Shown: positions 49,601 to 60,568 of the stretch, in pieces
How the letters are laid out: the number at the start of each line of letters is the position of its first letter
Numbering within the stretch: the stretch's first letter is position 1
Source: Chrysaora quinquecirrha
Taxonomy: Eukaryota; Cnidaria; Scyphozoa; Semaeostomeae; Pelagiidae
DNA: 64,000 nt
Assembly: GCA_014526335.1 (NCBI GenBank)
Contig: JACTAT010000294.1
Coordinates: 744,001 to 808,000 of the forward strand
Reading direction: 5' to 3'
Notes under the pieces: generated by a model
What the model saw: only the letters and a program-made list of their open reading frames with translations
Databases searched by the model: none
Told to the model about the DNA's origin: nothing
Translations under genes and position numbers: made by a program

Positions 49601-50729
49601 ATATTGGAATGAAATGCAGGTATGTTGAATTGTGTCTCATTGTTATTTTTGGACTCTGTGCCAATAATCGGCTTTTCATTATCAATTGATATTATCTGCC
49701 ATGTATATGTATCAGATATGTATCAGATATAATTAATTATGATGTGATGCAATTGCCTGACGATCATTTATGTGATTTGTTGCTTTTTGGCAGTTCAAAC
49801 TTCAATGAAATAGCTAACAAGATGATTTTAGATGCTACTGTATGTTTTATGATTCAAACAAATCGTTTCAAATGAACCCGTTGTACGATGAAAAAAGTTG
49901 CTCGGCCGTGAACTTTGTATTTGTTGTAATTTAAAGTGCTTTAATTTTGTTGAAATTTATCCGTTTAATTTACAATGATGGGTTAGAGGAGACTCGATAA
50001 CGGATGTTTTTCACCTCTAATCCATCATATTAAAACTTACTTTGAGTTTATTGTTAGTTTTATATTGTAGTTTTATAGTTTTCATGATGATTAAAAAAAA
50101 ATTATATGCCAGTACCTAGGGCTTAGATCATTGAACCAACCTGACTGTATAATATTTGCTATTTGCTTTCAGACACATTCTGGCATCTGTGCACTTGAAT
50201 TTAAATTTGAAAAGGGAAGAAAAGCGTATGCCTGATGGATCAGTCCGTGTATCAGTTCGTTATCCAAAGTTTAGGAATGGTGAGGCTGTAGTGAAATCCG
50301 TTCGAATTGCTGCAAATTTTCGTAAGTACCTTTATTAGGTTGCATTGATTTTCTTTAGAAATATATGTTCAACTAACAGTGGGTAATCTTTATTTTCATT
50401 TAATATTTTACAGGCTATGTTGGTGAAATTTTGACTTGATGTCATGCAGTATCTTGGATGGGTCTCTTGTTGGATCAAAAGAAAGGCTACATGCAGGTGT
50501 TCCTGGTCCTATGAATATGATGCTTACAAAGCAAAACCGTGATACTGCAATCCAAAAGCAAATCGACAGACAAAGTAAGACAGTGACGGAAGTGCCTGCT
50601 ACAACAACTGTTGAAAATATTGAGAAAGAGGATAGTCCAGCAGAAAGAAGAAAGCCTCGTTGCTCAATTTGTAAGCAACCAACAAAAGGGCATAAAAACG
50701 TGTTAAATTGCCCGAAAAATATTAGATAG
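46611..50729 (+). pseudogene. Kolobok THAP-domain transposase, ten exons, frameshifted
   Basis: Exons by GT-AG sites: 46611-46985, 47246-47347, 47443-47782, 47894-48251, 48356-48553, 48730-48914, 49109-49360, 49475-49619, 50173-50321 and from 50414. Exon 1 is a THAP zinc finger (MPERCVVAGCSN, CSNHFKPEDF). Exons 2-3 are acidic with a basic coiled coil (KLRHLQRKMRKLAKK). Exon 4 has FQFCPVCRED and the LLSFAITLAGGSGTK block. Exon 5 has GDARHDSMGHSAKYG with the first catalytic Asp. Exon 6 has EFVSDRHTSIAKHM. Exon 8 has SYIEAFHSLLNHFAPK with the likely catalytic Glu. The last exon ends in a CSIC..H..C knuckle. Frameshifts occur near 47525, 48890 and 50430, with an unresolved one-base mismatch at the exon 6/7 join. 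It therefore looks recently inactivated. Confidence 0.85.
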
Positions 50730-50951
50730 AGACAAAACCAGATAAATGGTAATAATAGCTGATATAATTCTAAATTGTGTGTCATTGAGATTCAGGTAGG
50801 CTTGATGTCAATGAGATTCAGGTTGGCTTGAAAGGTTTTCAAGAGATTTGTAGAGTTCAATTTTAAATTGTTACATGTTTCAATTGATTGAAAAAGTCAA
50901 AATACTGCTGTTTTACAAGAGAAAAGTACAAATACAATTTTGGTTCCAGTT

Positions 50952-51956
50952 TCAATCTTCAAGATCCATGAATCCTACCAGTTCCTCATCTGTTTTGAAT
51001 TTCCCTCTGATCTTGTTGTATGCACAGGCTGGCAGAGGAATTCTTTTCTTACCCAGTTGGCCATAAATTAGTTGGGTAAATTCTCTATAAGCCACAGCTC
51101 TCAAAAACCTGAACAAAGTGAATTTTAGGCTTTAACTGAATTAATTTTTTTTATTATACCTTAATATTTTGATTACTGTATTTGTTTGAAAAACTTTTAG
51201 TACATTTTTTATACTTAATTTTGAAATGCTAACAATACATTAATTTCTTTGAAGATGAGCATACATACGCTTCTTCTGTTCCGGTCTTCTTGTATCTACT
51301 TTTATCTCTTTTTCTGTATCTGGTCCCAGCAAGTCTCAGGGACCATGTTTCAAGGCAACAGGGATTAAAACCTGGATGTAAAGTAACACACTGTGGTTTA
51401 TTTCCCATTTCAGACAACACCAATTCATCCTCAAGTGCATGATCACATCCTTCAAGTTCACGACAGCAATAGCATTCCATCGGGTTAGCGAGCAATCTCA
51501 CATCACATAACCCACATTTACACCTATAGAGAGTAAAAAATTATAGCTTGGCGAAGGCGAAATGATAGAGGCAGAGCTCAAGATGGAGCTGATGTAGCCA
51601 TGGTGGCCTAAATAAAAGGCCAATAGCCTAAAACAAAAAGACATAGCCCAAATGTAAAAGAGTGAAAACAAATCACAGGTAGTACGGTCATTTACATACC
51701 AAGAATTAACGGGAACTTCTTGATGTAAACGTTGCTGCATTAAAAATTGAATTTCGTCTTCTCTTTGCCTTTCCTCCTCAAATCTCACGATCCACTCTTT
51801 GTCTGCGATCGGTTCATCTGCATATGGTACCACTACTTCGAAAGAGTCGTCATCACGTTCACGTACATTATTAACGCTGTTCAGCTGGTTATTTTCTACT
51901 TCAAGATCATAATCGTCAGTAATACTCGACGAAGAAGAACTGTCCGAGTCAGACAT
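50952..51956 (-). CDS. P2X7 ballast-domain-like cysteine-rich protein, three exons, intact (~222 aa)
   Basis: Minus-strand exons 51956-51700, 51523-51269 and 51108-50952, all GT-AG, join in phase (257+255+157 = 669 nt) into an open frame with a stop. Exon 1 is acidic and Ser-rich (MSDSDSSSSSSITDDYD) with a helical segment. Exons 2-3 carry the cysteine-rich domain: WCKCGLCDVRLL, ECYCCREL, GCDHAL, HPGFNPCCLETWSL, then after the second junction AFLRAVAYREFTQLIYGQLG, LPACAYNKIR and TDEELVGF. The order of Cys pairs and the AYR / IP.C....IR..F / .GF tail match the zinc-binding cytoplasmic ballast domain of vertebrate P2X7 and stand-alone invertebrate relatives. No channel or membrane segment is present. 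It lies inside a Kolobok element, convergent with the transposase; a role in transposition or DNA/RNA binding is inference. Confidence 0.82.
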
Positions 51957-52248
51957 GATATAAAGAACTAAAACTGTTTCGACACCAAGTATTTAGCATT
52001 TACATTGAAGACAGTCGTCAGTGTCAGGTCGATCCTTTTGCCTCTTGACAACGGGTGTTCTGGTTTCTACGTCATAGCTAATTCATACCCAGGTCTCTAA
52101 CTTACGCGGTTTGGCGCATCAAATCCCCAGTTTCGGGAGCATTTCCTGTGTTCCCCATTCATAGGACCCATTTTTAAACTTGAAATTTGAAATCAGCGTA
52201 TTATAATTCATATAGATGGAAAATATTACATTTCACTTCAGTTGACCT

Positions 52249-54497
52249 TTAACAAAATCTCAGATCATATGCCTAATTTTCTTATATTGGAAAAAACTAT
52301 ACCTAAAAACAACAAATTAAGTGTTATAAAGCGTAATTTTAAAAACTTTAATGAAAATGATTTTATAACTGACGTTAAACAGCTTAACTTTGATAATCTC
52401 AACAATACTCAGAATCCTCAAAATAACATTGACATAAAATATGACTATTTTCAAAATAATATTTTACAAATTATTGAAAAACATGCCCCCCTACAACCTT
52501 TATCCAAGAAAAAGAAAAAGCAGCTTCTAAAACCTTGGATAACAAAGGTTATTTTAAAATCAATAACTGTTAAAAATAAGCTGTATAAAAAATTCCTGAA
52601 GTCCAAAGATTCCTTTTGGTATCAGCGATAAAAATATTACAGAAATATGCTTAACTGTTTAATCAGAAATAGCAAACGACTACACTACAACTCATATTTT
52701 GAAAGTTTTAAAACCAACTCAAAGATGATTTGGAAAGGTATAAATGATCTTATAAATAAATCAAGTAAATCTCGTAAAACTGAGGCGACATCAATAAAAG
52801 TAAATGGAAATATAATAAAAGATCCTAATTAGGTTGCAAATAAATTTAATGATTATTTCACAAACGTGGCAAAAAGCCTTGTAGATAAACTTGGAACATC
52901 AAACTCTAACTTTAAAGACTATCTTAAAGACCCCATTGCCGAAAGTATTATGTTATTCCCAGTGACTGAAGTAGAGGTCCTTGATCAAATAAATAGTCTT
53001 GATTCGTCAAAGGCTGCTGGTGCGTACGATATACCAATATCTTTAATAAAATTTAAAAAAAAATGAAATAAAAATGCCCTTGATGACCCTAATAAACCTC
53101 TCTGTTACCAGTGGCTCTTTCCCAAAGTCACTAAAATATGCTAAAGTTATTCCAATATTTAAAGCTAACTCAAAATTTGAAGTTTGTAATTATCGTCCAA
53201 TATCTATACTTCCAATCTTTAACAAAATTTTTGAAAAGCTTATGCATTCCAGGGTTTCTGATTTTATCACCAAACATAATATACTTTTCCCACACCAATT
53301 TGGTTTTCAAAAACATAAATCAACTTCTATGGCTATCCTTGAGGTATGCTCTAAATTGGTGGACGCTATTGAAAACAGAAAATTTTCTTGTTGTATATTC
53401 TTAGACTTTGCAAAGGCTTTTGATACAGTCAATCACGAGATCTTTCTTAGAAAATTAGAGCATTATGGAATACGAGGAGTTGCTCTTGACTGGTTTCGAA
53501 CTTACCTAAAAGATAGAACTCAACGAGTGTTCCTGGATGGGGAATTATCTGAATATAATTATAATTATCATGGAGTGCCCCAGGGAAGTGTTTTAGACCC
53601 CCTTCTTTTTCTGCTATACATAAATGATATTCCACAGTCTTCAAAGGCAATGAGCTTTCATCTTTTTGCTGACGATACTAGCCTTTTCTATTCTTGTGAA
53701 AATCTTAATGACTTAGAAGAAATTGTTAATCAAGAGTTGGCAAAAATCTCAGACTGGTTAATCGCAAACAAACTAACCTTGAATACCAATAAATCAAATT
53801 TCATGATAATGAAACCTAGGCAAAAAAACTCTCTAAAAATTTCAAAATATGTATAAACAATGACAGTCTGCGAGAATCGGACTGTGTTAAATACCTAGGT
53901 GTTTTAATTGATAACAATTTAACTTGGTCAAATCACGTTAAACATGTCACAATAAAAGTATCAAAAGGGATTGGTATCTTATCTAAGATAAGACATTATG
54001 CACCCAAAAATGTATTAATAAATATATATAATGCTTTTGTTTCTCCGCATATCAATTATGCTATTACGAACTGGGGTGGAACCTACCCCACTATTTTAGA
54101 TGAGCTAACTAAATGCCTCAAGAAAGCAGCAAGAATAACTAACTTTAAAAAACAGTTTGAGCATTCTAAACCATCCTTTAAAGCTCTGAATACATTAAAT
54201 CTTGAAGACACTTATAAGTTAGAATGTGCCAAATTCTTTTTTGAAATTTCTAAAGGGCAAAACACTGCCCTGTTTTCAAGTTTTTTTCAAAAGACAAAAG
54301 ACCAACACCATTATGGTACAAGACAAGCAAGGTCTGGAAAACTTTACATCCCAACTGTAAGAACAAATTATAAGAAACACTTTATCTCTTATTCAGGCAT
54401 AAAAATTTGGAACAGCATCCCTGAAGATATTCGTAATTCTCCGAGTAAAAAACTTTTTGTTAAGGTTTATAAGAGAATGCTCTTACAAGAATATTAA
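52249..54497 (+). pseudogene. LINE ORF2, end of endonuclease plus reverse transcriptase
   Basis: Starts at KISDHMPNFLIL (endonuclease SDH motif). The linker follows with stops at 52629 and 52830 and a shift near 53065. The RT domain is open from 53074 to 53856: NYRPISILPIFNKIFEKL, FLDFAKAFDTVNHEI (palm A), GVPQGSVLDPLLF (motif B) and FHLFADDTSLF (palm C, both Asp present). After a shift at about 53850 the C-terminal part reads VKYLGVLIDNNLTWSNHV and ends at GIKIWNSIPEDIR. RT copies the LINE RNA at the nicked target. Stops make it inactive. Confidence 0.92.
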
Positions 54498-54860
54498 GAA
54501 TTTGTTTTTCTCAAATAGTTTTGAGTGAAAATAAATTTTTTCCCCTGTGCTTTCTGTTTTTCTTTTTATCTTCCTTTTCCTTTTTCTTTTCATCTGCTTT
54601 ATAATGAACCAAATCAAAAAGGATTAAATTATAAACTTTTAAAAATATTTTTAATACCTAGTAGTTCAAATGTTCTGTTAACAAATACGTCACTGAGGGC
54701 ACATGGCTCGAAAGCTCTTCAGAGTTCTATTCATGTGTCCGTCAGCAATCTTTGTATTTAGATATTTAATTAGTTTTTAATGATCCTTTAGAGTTTGTTG
54801 AAGTTTTGTAAACAACATCTTCTTTTGATTTAAAACATTTGCTTGTAATATTTGCTGAAA

Positions 54861-54885
54861 ATATGATATGATATGATATGATATG
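54861..54885 (+). repeat. (ATATG)5 tail of the LINE
   Basis: Five tandem ATATG units about 360 bases after the ORF2 stop mark the LINE 3' end. Confidence 0.9.
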
Positions 54886-54889
54886 AGCA

Positions 54890-55234
54890 ATTGCAAAGTG
54901 ATACCACTCAAATTTTCCTTGTTCATTTCTTTTTCAATTATCTCGTGGAGTATTATCAGATAAAAGGATTGTTGATGAACAGAAGAGAATAATATCCAAA
55001 GAGAGTAAACAGAAAATTACAAGGGGTATGTTTTCGTGCATCGTGAAAACTGGAGTAAATGCTATGACTGTGACTTCCTTCATTTTCATGATGTGCCTTT
55101 CTTTTGGGACATAGAGTTCAATTCAGGAGAAAGGAGACCCTGGAGGCGTCAGATTGCATGCATGCCAAAAAATGCCCTTTTTTGAAAATGGTAGACTAAG
55201 GACAAGCTGAATTGGAAAAGAGATTCTCTGTGGC
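54890..55234. other. Between two LINEs, no clear gene
   Basis: A short coding-like run (SDKRIVDEQKRIISKESK) near 54960-55030 may be an upstream part of the next LINE. Otherwise nothing recognised. Confidence 0.4.
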
Positions 55235-55740
55235 ATCTTCTCATGGCATTTGCTGTTGGAATGTTAATGGCTTGAAATCCAACAAGGTAAAAAAAATTAG
55301 GGCTAAAGAATCAATTTTTTTTCTCCAGTTTATTGAAGAAAAACGATTTGATTTGTTTTAGTGAAACATGGAGGGATATGAAACAGATCCCGTAGAACTT
55401 AACTTAGATGAAAACTTTCTTGAATTTCACTATGACGGCGCTAGACAGTATAAAAGAGGAAGGTCTTCCAGTAGTATGTCATTACTAATTCGCAAATCAA
55501 TAGCGAAATTTGTTTCAATTTTGTATGCTGATAGCTATCACTGTTGGTGCTAGGTTGACAGGACATATTTACCTGTCAATTCAAATCTGCTTATTTGCTT
55601 TGTATATATTCCACCTAGTGATTCACAATGGGCTAAATCAAATAAATCTCTTAGTTTTGAATCTTTGCAAGACGATGCCCATTATGAACAGCAAGGTTGT
55701 GTTCTCATTTATGGTGATTTTAACCCTTTCAGGGCGGGAA

Positions 55741-56091
55741 GGGCCATATGGCCCAACACAATTGAACTGTCAAAATCTCGGCCCAATGACGTTGTTTTCC
55801 TTCAAAGAATGCATAGTCAGTTCCCCCAACTTTAAATTTGCAAACAATTGTTCTGGGACCTATACATGAAGTACTTAGCCGGCCAAAGGTTTGTTTGGAA
55901 AGAATGGTCAAGTGATCAGAAGTTGCAAATGTTTATCTATGAATAACAGGTAAGAAATTACACTTAACCACTGGATAAAAACTAGTTTCTAGTAAATAAA
56001 GCCTTTAATTATTCATAAAATACACTTATAAAATATTTGAAATCATGAGAAATCTGTAGAACTTTATTTTTTGAGCTGGGCCATATGGCCC
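55741..56091. promoter_or_regulatory. Two 14-bp palindromes in the piggyBac 5' region
   Basis: GGGCCATATGGCCC occurs at 55741-55754 and 56078-56091. The wider contexts are inverted matches (GGGAAGGGCCATATGGCCCA and its complement). These may be transposase-binding or internal terminal-repeat sites; that use is inference. Confidence 0.5.
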
Positions 56092-56236
56092 TTCCAGCCT
56101 AATGAAACTCAATGGGCCTAGGCAGCCTAATCGAACATTGTACTTTTTCAGTATTTATTGTATGAAACTGATAGCAAATTGATGTATTTTATTATTTATG
56201 TGTTTTTATTTCAATAATTTTAGGTTAACCTGCATT

Positions 56237-57740
56237 AATTGCTAATAATTTTGGTGTATCTGAGCGTTTTGAAGATGAAAATGGATGGTTGGTTGTTGAT
56301 CCAGATTTTGGTGAAAACTCTGAGGGTGAAACAGACTCCAGTGAAGAAGAGATTGATAATTATGATTCGGATGATGATGTACCTTTGGCAGACATAGTTC
56401 CTCTGGCTGGTCTTGCACCTAAAGAGCCTGAAAACCCTCAGCCTCCTGCTTATAGATGGACATCGGACCAACATGGGGCATATGTTCTATCAGAACACTA
56501 ATGTTGACATCAACGGAATTGAGAATCCAATCGACTATTTTAAGAAGTTTTTCTCAGATGAAATGATCCAGTTAATATGTGATCAAACAAACCTCTATTC
56601 CACCCAAAGCAATATTGTGAGAGGAAGCATTGGAACAACAAAGGGTGAAATTGAAAGACTTCTTGCTGTTTTTCTGAAGATGTGCATTGTACACATGCCA
56701 AAGTATTATATGTATTGGGAAGGACCTACCAGATATGAGGCTGTTGCAAGTCTCATCGCTTGAAGCAGCTGAAAAAGTATTTGCATTTTAATGACAATAC
56801 ACTTGCTCCTAAAAGAGATGACGATAACTTTGTTAAACTCTTCAAAGTCCGTCCTCTTCTGAGATCCCTGAAAAGAAACTGTCTGAAAGTAATCCCAGAA
56901 AAAGACCATTCCATAGATGAGCAGATTATCTCTTTCAAAGGAAGAAGTAGTCTGCGTCGTTACCTGCCAAACAAACCTAAGAAATGGGGTTTCAAGGTGT
57001 ATTCCCATAATGGTAAGAGTGGCTTTTGCTACTCTTCTGAAATTGATGGTGCATCTGACCCTCAAGAATGCACACTTGGCCCTGAAGACAGCTGTGGATA
57101 TGTATCTGGAGATATTGTTCTGAGAATGTGTCAAACGCTGCCAAAGCACAAGAATTACAAAGTGTACTTTGACAATTATTTCAACTTTCCAGAATTATTA
57201 ATCAAACTGAAGGCATGGGGAATGCCTGCAACTGGAACAATTTGAGCAGATCGTCTCAGAGGCTGTGAGAAAACACTTCTTAGTGAAAAAGAGTTGAAAA
57301 AGAATGGAAGGGGATCATTTTCTGGTGCGATTGATCTTAATTCTAGCATCAGATTTGTCAGATGGGTTGACAATAAGCTTGTCCAGCTTGATTGAAACTA
57401 TGTTTTTATTGATCCTGCAGACACTGTGGAAAGGTGGTCAAGAAAAGAACGCAAGTTTCTTGAAGTACGAAGACCCAACATTGTAAAGATTTTAAATGGA
57501 GGAATGGGTGGTGTCGTCCTGTTTGACATGTTCCAAGCACTATATCGACTCCACCACAAAAGCAAAAAAGGCTACATGCGGTTCTTTCCTGGGCGTTGGC
57601 ATCTGCAACAATAAATGGATGGTGCCTGTATCGCAGGATTTGCAAACAAAATGGAATTCCATCTGCAAGACAAGATGATCTTCTCCATTTTGTTTCTTCA
57701 GTGTCAGCATAATTAGCAAAGGGGCAGTCAGTGAGAAGAG
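56237..57740 (+). pseudogene. piggyBac transposase, broken
   Basis: An acidic N-terminus (VSERFEDENGWLVVDPDF, EEEIDNYDSDDDVPLA) is followed by a shift near 56490, then ENPIDYFKKFFSDEMIQLI. A missing piece lies near 56760. Then comes the catalytic domain: KDHSIDEQIISFKGR (first Asp), YKVYFDNYFNFPELLIKL (second Asp), a stop after ATGTI at 57243, and ILNGGMGGVVLFDMFQALYR. The last motif is normally GGVD..D, and here its first Asp is Val (GGVVLFD), which would abolish catalysis. The C-terminal Cys-rich domain is lost. It cuts at TTAA when active. Confidence 0.85.
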
Positions 57741-58680
57741 GAAGGGGATTACAATCCTGATGATAATTTAGATTCCAGAGAATCCCAAGATGCTTCTACT
57801 GTAAATTCTAATGGTCGTCTCCTTCTTGAATTCTGTAAAACTACGGGTTTAAGGATACTAAATGGCAGAATTGATCCATCTAATTCGTCTGCGTTCTCTT
57901 GCTTTACTCAAAATGGTAATAGTGTAGTTGATTATGTTCTCTTGAAAGATTGGAACTTTCATTTAATTAGGTCTTTTCATATTGGATCTTTTCATGATTT
58001 TTCAGACCATGCTCAATTGGAAATTGTGGTTTTGGTGGATCGGATTCTTCTCCTGTTAATACTAAACAATCTAATCTAAATAGTCATGAACTTGTAAATA
58101 TTTCGATCAACTGTTTATAATCTGTCAATCCTTTTCGAAGTGGACATAGAGGATATAATAAAGCTAAATGGTTTGATGATGATTGTAAGTCTTTTAAGAG
58201 GATACTCAACTCCGCTAGAAAATCATACCAAAAATGACTAAGATTAAACTACACATGTACAGATTCACTTGCTGTTCTACGTGCTTAATATTTTGATGCA
58301 CGAAAACAGTATAAAAGGGTTTTGAAAAAGAAACGTAAACGGTTTATGGAGTTAGAAAAGACCAAGCTGCTCAGCTTAAAAACTAATGATCCAAAACTAT
58401 TGCTAATCAAATAAATCAATATATGGAAGATAAACTCTCCCTGTTGCTCTGTGGCTTTCGAAAGGGCTATGAGAACCAACATGCTCAGATAAGATCCTAA
58501 GAGAAATTTGGACCAGATGGATGGCTTTTTGTACAAACTTGAAAGCAATGGAATTTCTTGGAATTTATTAATTCTAATCAAATGTTTCTTATGCAATCGT
58601 GAACAGAGGGTTTTCTTGAATGCTACAACTTCTGATTAGGAGACTATTACATCAGGTGCTCTACAAGGTTCGGTACTTGG

Positions 58681-59165
58681 ACCTCTTTTTTCTTAACCCT
58701 TCCCCTGTTTGTGTCCCACTGTGTCCTACAAGAATAAAAATCGGGTGAAAAACGAAAGTTGTTAGATTTTGCTAAAAATGAGTAGAGCCCCTCTCTGCAA
58801 TTTGGAGTGCTGATCTCGAATCTTAAATCAAGTTTGGAAAATTCGAATCTCTTGGGGGACAAATGGGGGCAAATGGAGGCAAGAAAATGAACGTTGTTCA
58901 ATTTTGCTAAAACTTAGTAGGGTGGGGTAACTTGGGGTGCTGATTTTGAAACTGAACTTAATTTTCGAAAATTTGAAGATCTTGGGGGACAAAGGGGGGC
59001 CTAATGGGGGCAAGAAAATGAAAGTTGTTTGAGTTTGCTAAAATTTAGTAGGGGAGTGTAATTTTGAGTGCTGATCTCGAATCTGAACTTAATTTTTGAA
59101 AATTCGAACTTCTTGGAGGACAAAATGGGGACAAGAAAATGAAAGTTGTTCACTTTTGCTAAACG
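58681..59165. repeat. ~120-135 bp tandem repeat, about 3.5 units
   Basis: The phrase GAAAGTTGTT...TTTTGCTAAAA recurs at 58758, 58893, 59024 and 59145 (spacing 135, 131 and 121). Each is followed by GAGTGCTGAT(C/T)TCGAATCT, GAAAATTCGAA and CTTGGGGGACAAA. Units are diverged. The array sits between the dead LINE and the Polinton-like genes. Confidence 0.9.
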
Positions 59166-59175
59166 ATATCAAGTA

Positions 59176-60110
59176 TTTTAAGGATGCTGAATATTTTAAC
59201 AACATGCTGGTCTAAATGCCTCATGCTTGACATTCCTGCTCAGCCTGATCATATGATTGACTTGAATGATTCTTATTTCGTCTCGACTCTAGCTATTAAA
59301 AGAGTCGATGGAAGCGATATTGGAAAAACCACCGCAGAATTTGCTGGAGTAATGAATAATATTGGTCAATCCATGTGGAAGCAGATGGTGTTGGTTTTCA
59401 ATGACATTCCCGTCACAGAAGCAACTGGAATGTATGCCTATCAATCTTCCTTGGAAACAAGATCTGCACCATGTTATGATAAAAAAAATTTTGACAAAAC
59501 CCCATGTTAAAATTTGTAATCAAAGCCAATGCTGCCTGGTGTTCGTCTTCAGTGGCGATTGAGTCCAAACAGTGATGTGTTTTGTTTGATGAGGAAAACT
59601 GGAAACACTTCAAGTCTGTACATTTCCGAAGGAAACTGGTGCTTCGTCACAAACATGTTAAAGATGATGTATTGTAAGGAATTGAAAGAACACTTTTGAA
59701 AACTAATGCAATTTACCCAGTCTGTCAACCTCATATGGCAAGCTATTTGATCAATACCGCAACAACCAGTTGGGTTCAAGACAATGTGTTACAAACACAT
59801 TACAAACAGATTGTTTTTTGCGCTGGTTGATAATTCATCATTTAATGGAGCGGATGAAGGAAATCCATTTAACTTTGAACATGTTTTGGTTTCTGCAGTT
59901 CAAGTGACTGTTGACAATTAAGAAGTTACCCCACCGCTAAGATTGAATTATGATGATGATGATTACTTTGATGCCTACAGTCGTTTGGTGACTAGCTTGA
60001 ATAATTCACCTAGCCTAATCGATTATGATAGATTCAAACAAGGATCAGCAATCAATGGTTTTGCAATCGGTTTGACAAAACAACACGGTATAAACAGCTG
60101 GTAGTAAGTG
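59176..60110 (+). pseudogene. Maverick/Polinton capsid-like protein (F54H12.2-like family), decayed
   Basis: Segments in changing frames read DHMIDLNDSYFV, VMNNIGQSMWKQMVLVFND, GMYAYQSSLETRS, then DVFCLMRKTGN, ALVDNSSFNGAD, NPFNFEHVLVSAVQV and YFDAYSRLVTSLN. The order and spacing resemble a virion-protein-like family found in Polintons and related animal viruses and annotated in worms and cnidarians as F54H12.2-like. At least four stops or frameshifts break it, and the start is uncertain (open frame from 59184). It is in the same direction as the DNA polymerase 0.7 kb downstream. This is a dead remnant; no function is expected. Confidence 0.65.
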
Positions 60111-60540
60111 GTGGTTTTGAAAAAAACCGTTTTGCTTGATTTGATGCAGAAGAAGAAGAAGCCTAAGCTCTCTCTCCATGAAAAGGGTCAAGTTTTAATA
60201 AGAAATTAAATTGAGAATTTAGTTGAGGAATTGAAACGAAGAATTGAAGTGAGAGATTCTAGGCGCAGCCGGGTCTCAGAACTTCGTAAGTACTTCGTAA
60301 GTTTCACGGTTTTTTAGAATAAGTTATAGTCAAACAAATAAAAATGAAACATCCTTAAATAAGCAAGAAATATTTATTATAAGTTAAAATGGTACGAAAA
60401 CTACATTTCTAAGACTTTTCTATAAAAAAGTAGGGAAAAGTTAAACGTACTTACCACAATTCCAAGAAATTTTCCAAGAGTGTTTACCTTTGCTGACGTG
60501 ACGCAAAATTTAGATTTTCCGGCGATAAAATCCTTGTCAT
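60111..60540. other. Spacer between the two Polinton-like genes
   Basis: No gene seen. Purine-rich left part and AT-rich right part. Confidence 0.5.
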
Positions 60541-60568
60541 GTGACGGGTCGTCATAAGAATAGATCTG

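Larger units (their letters stand above)
46308..52248. mobile_element. Kolobok DNA transposon, complete, with TTAA duplications
   Basis: The ends are AGGTCAACTGAAGT on the left and its exact complement ACTTCAGTTGACCT on the right, with TTAA on both sides (46304-46307 and 52249-52252). A TTAA target plus a THAP-domain DDE transposase define the Kolobok superfamily. The 5941-bp element carries the transposase gene on plus (46611-50729) and a P2X7-ballast-like gene on minus (51956-50952), ending tail to tail about 220 bp apart. It sits in the endonuclease domain of a LINE. Confidence 0.9.
45277..54885 (+). mobile_element. CR1-like LINE, split by a Kolobok insertion
   Basis: ORF2 is read on plus in two parts, 45277-46307 and 52249-54497, with a 5.94 kb Kolobok element between. 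The 3' end is an (ATATG)5 tail at 54861-54885, typical of CR1/L2 elements. There is no ORF1, so it is 5' truncated near 45270. Removing the insert and one TTAA rejoins the endonuclease frame as NLI/NKISDHMP, which shows the LINE was there first. Confidence 0.92.
55724..57745 (+). mobile_element. piggyBac-type DNA transposon, right end missing
   Basis: The left end is TTAA (55720-55723) followed by CCCTTTCAGGGCGGG, a piggyBac-like terminus with a CCC start. The 14-bp palindrome GGGCCATATGGCCC lies at 55741 and again, inverted in context, at 56078. The interior encodes a DDE_Tnp_1_7-type transposase. On the right, LINE coding sequence resumes at about 57746 with no terminal repeat and no second TTAA, so a deletion removed the right end. 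Confidence 0.8.
55235..58680 (+). mobile_element. Second CR1-like LINE, split by a piggyBac insertion
   Basis: Endonuclease start at 55235-55719 (GICCWNVNGLKSNKV, then RFDLF*, SETWRDMKQIPVEL and VLIYGDFN). It resumes at about 57746 with DNLDSRESQDAST, LLLEFCKTTGLRILNGRID, SVVDYVLL and FSDHAQLEI. It then decays through many stops to a last RT motif (SGALQGSVLGPLF) near 58650, where it ends. The break falls directly after the GDFN endonuclease motif. Confidence 0.83.
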
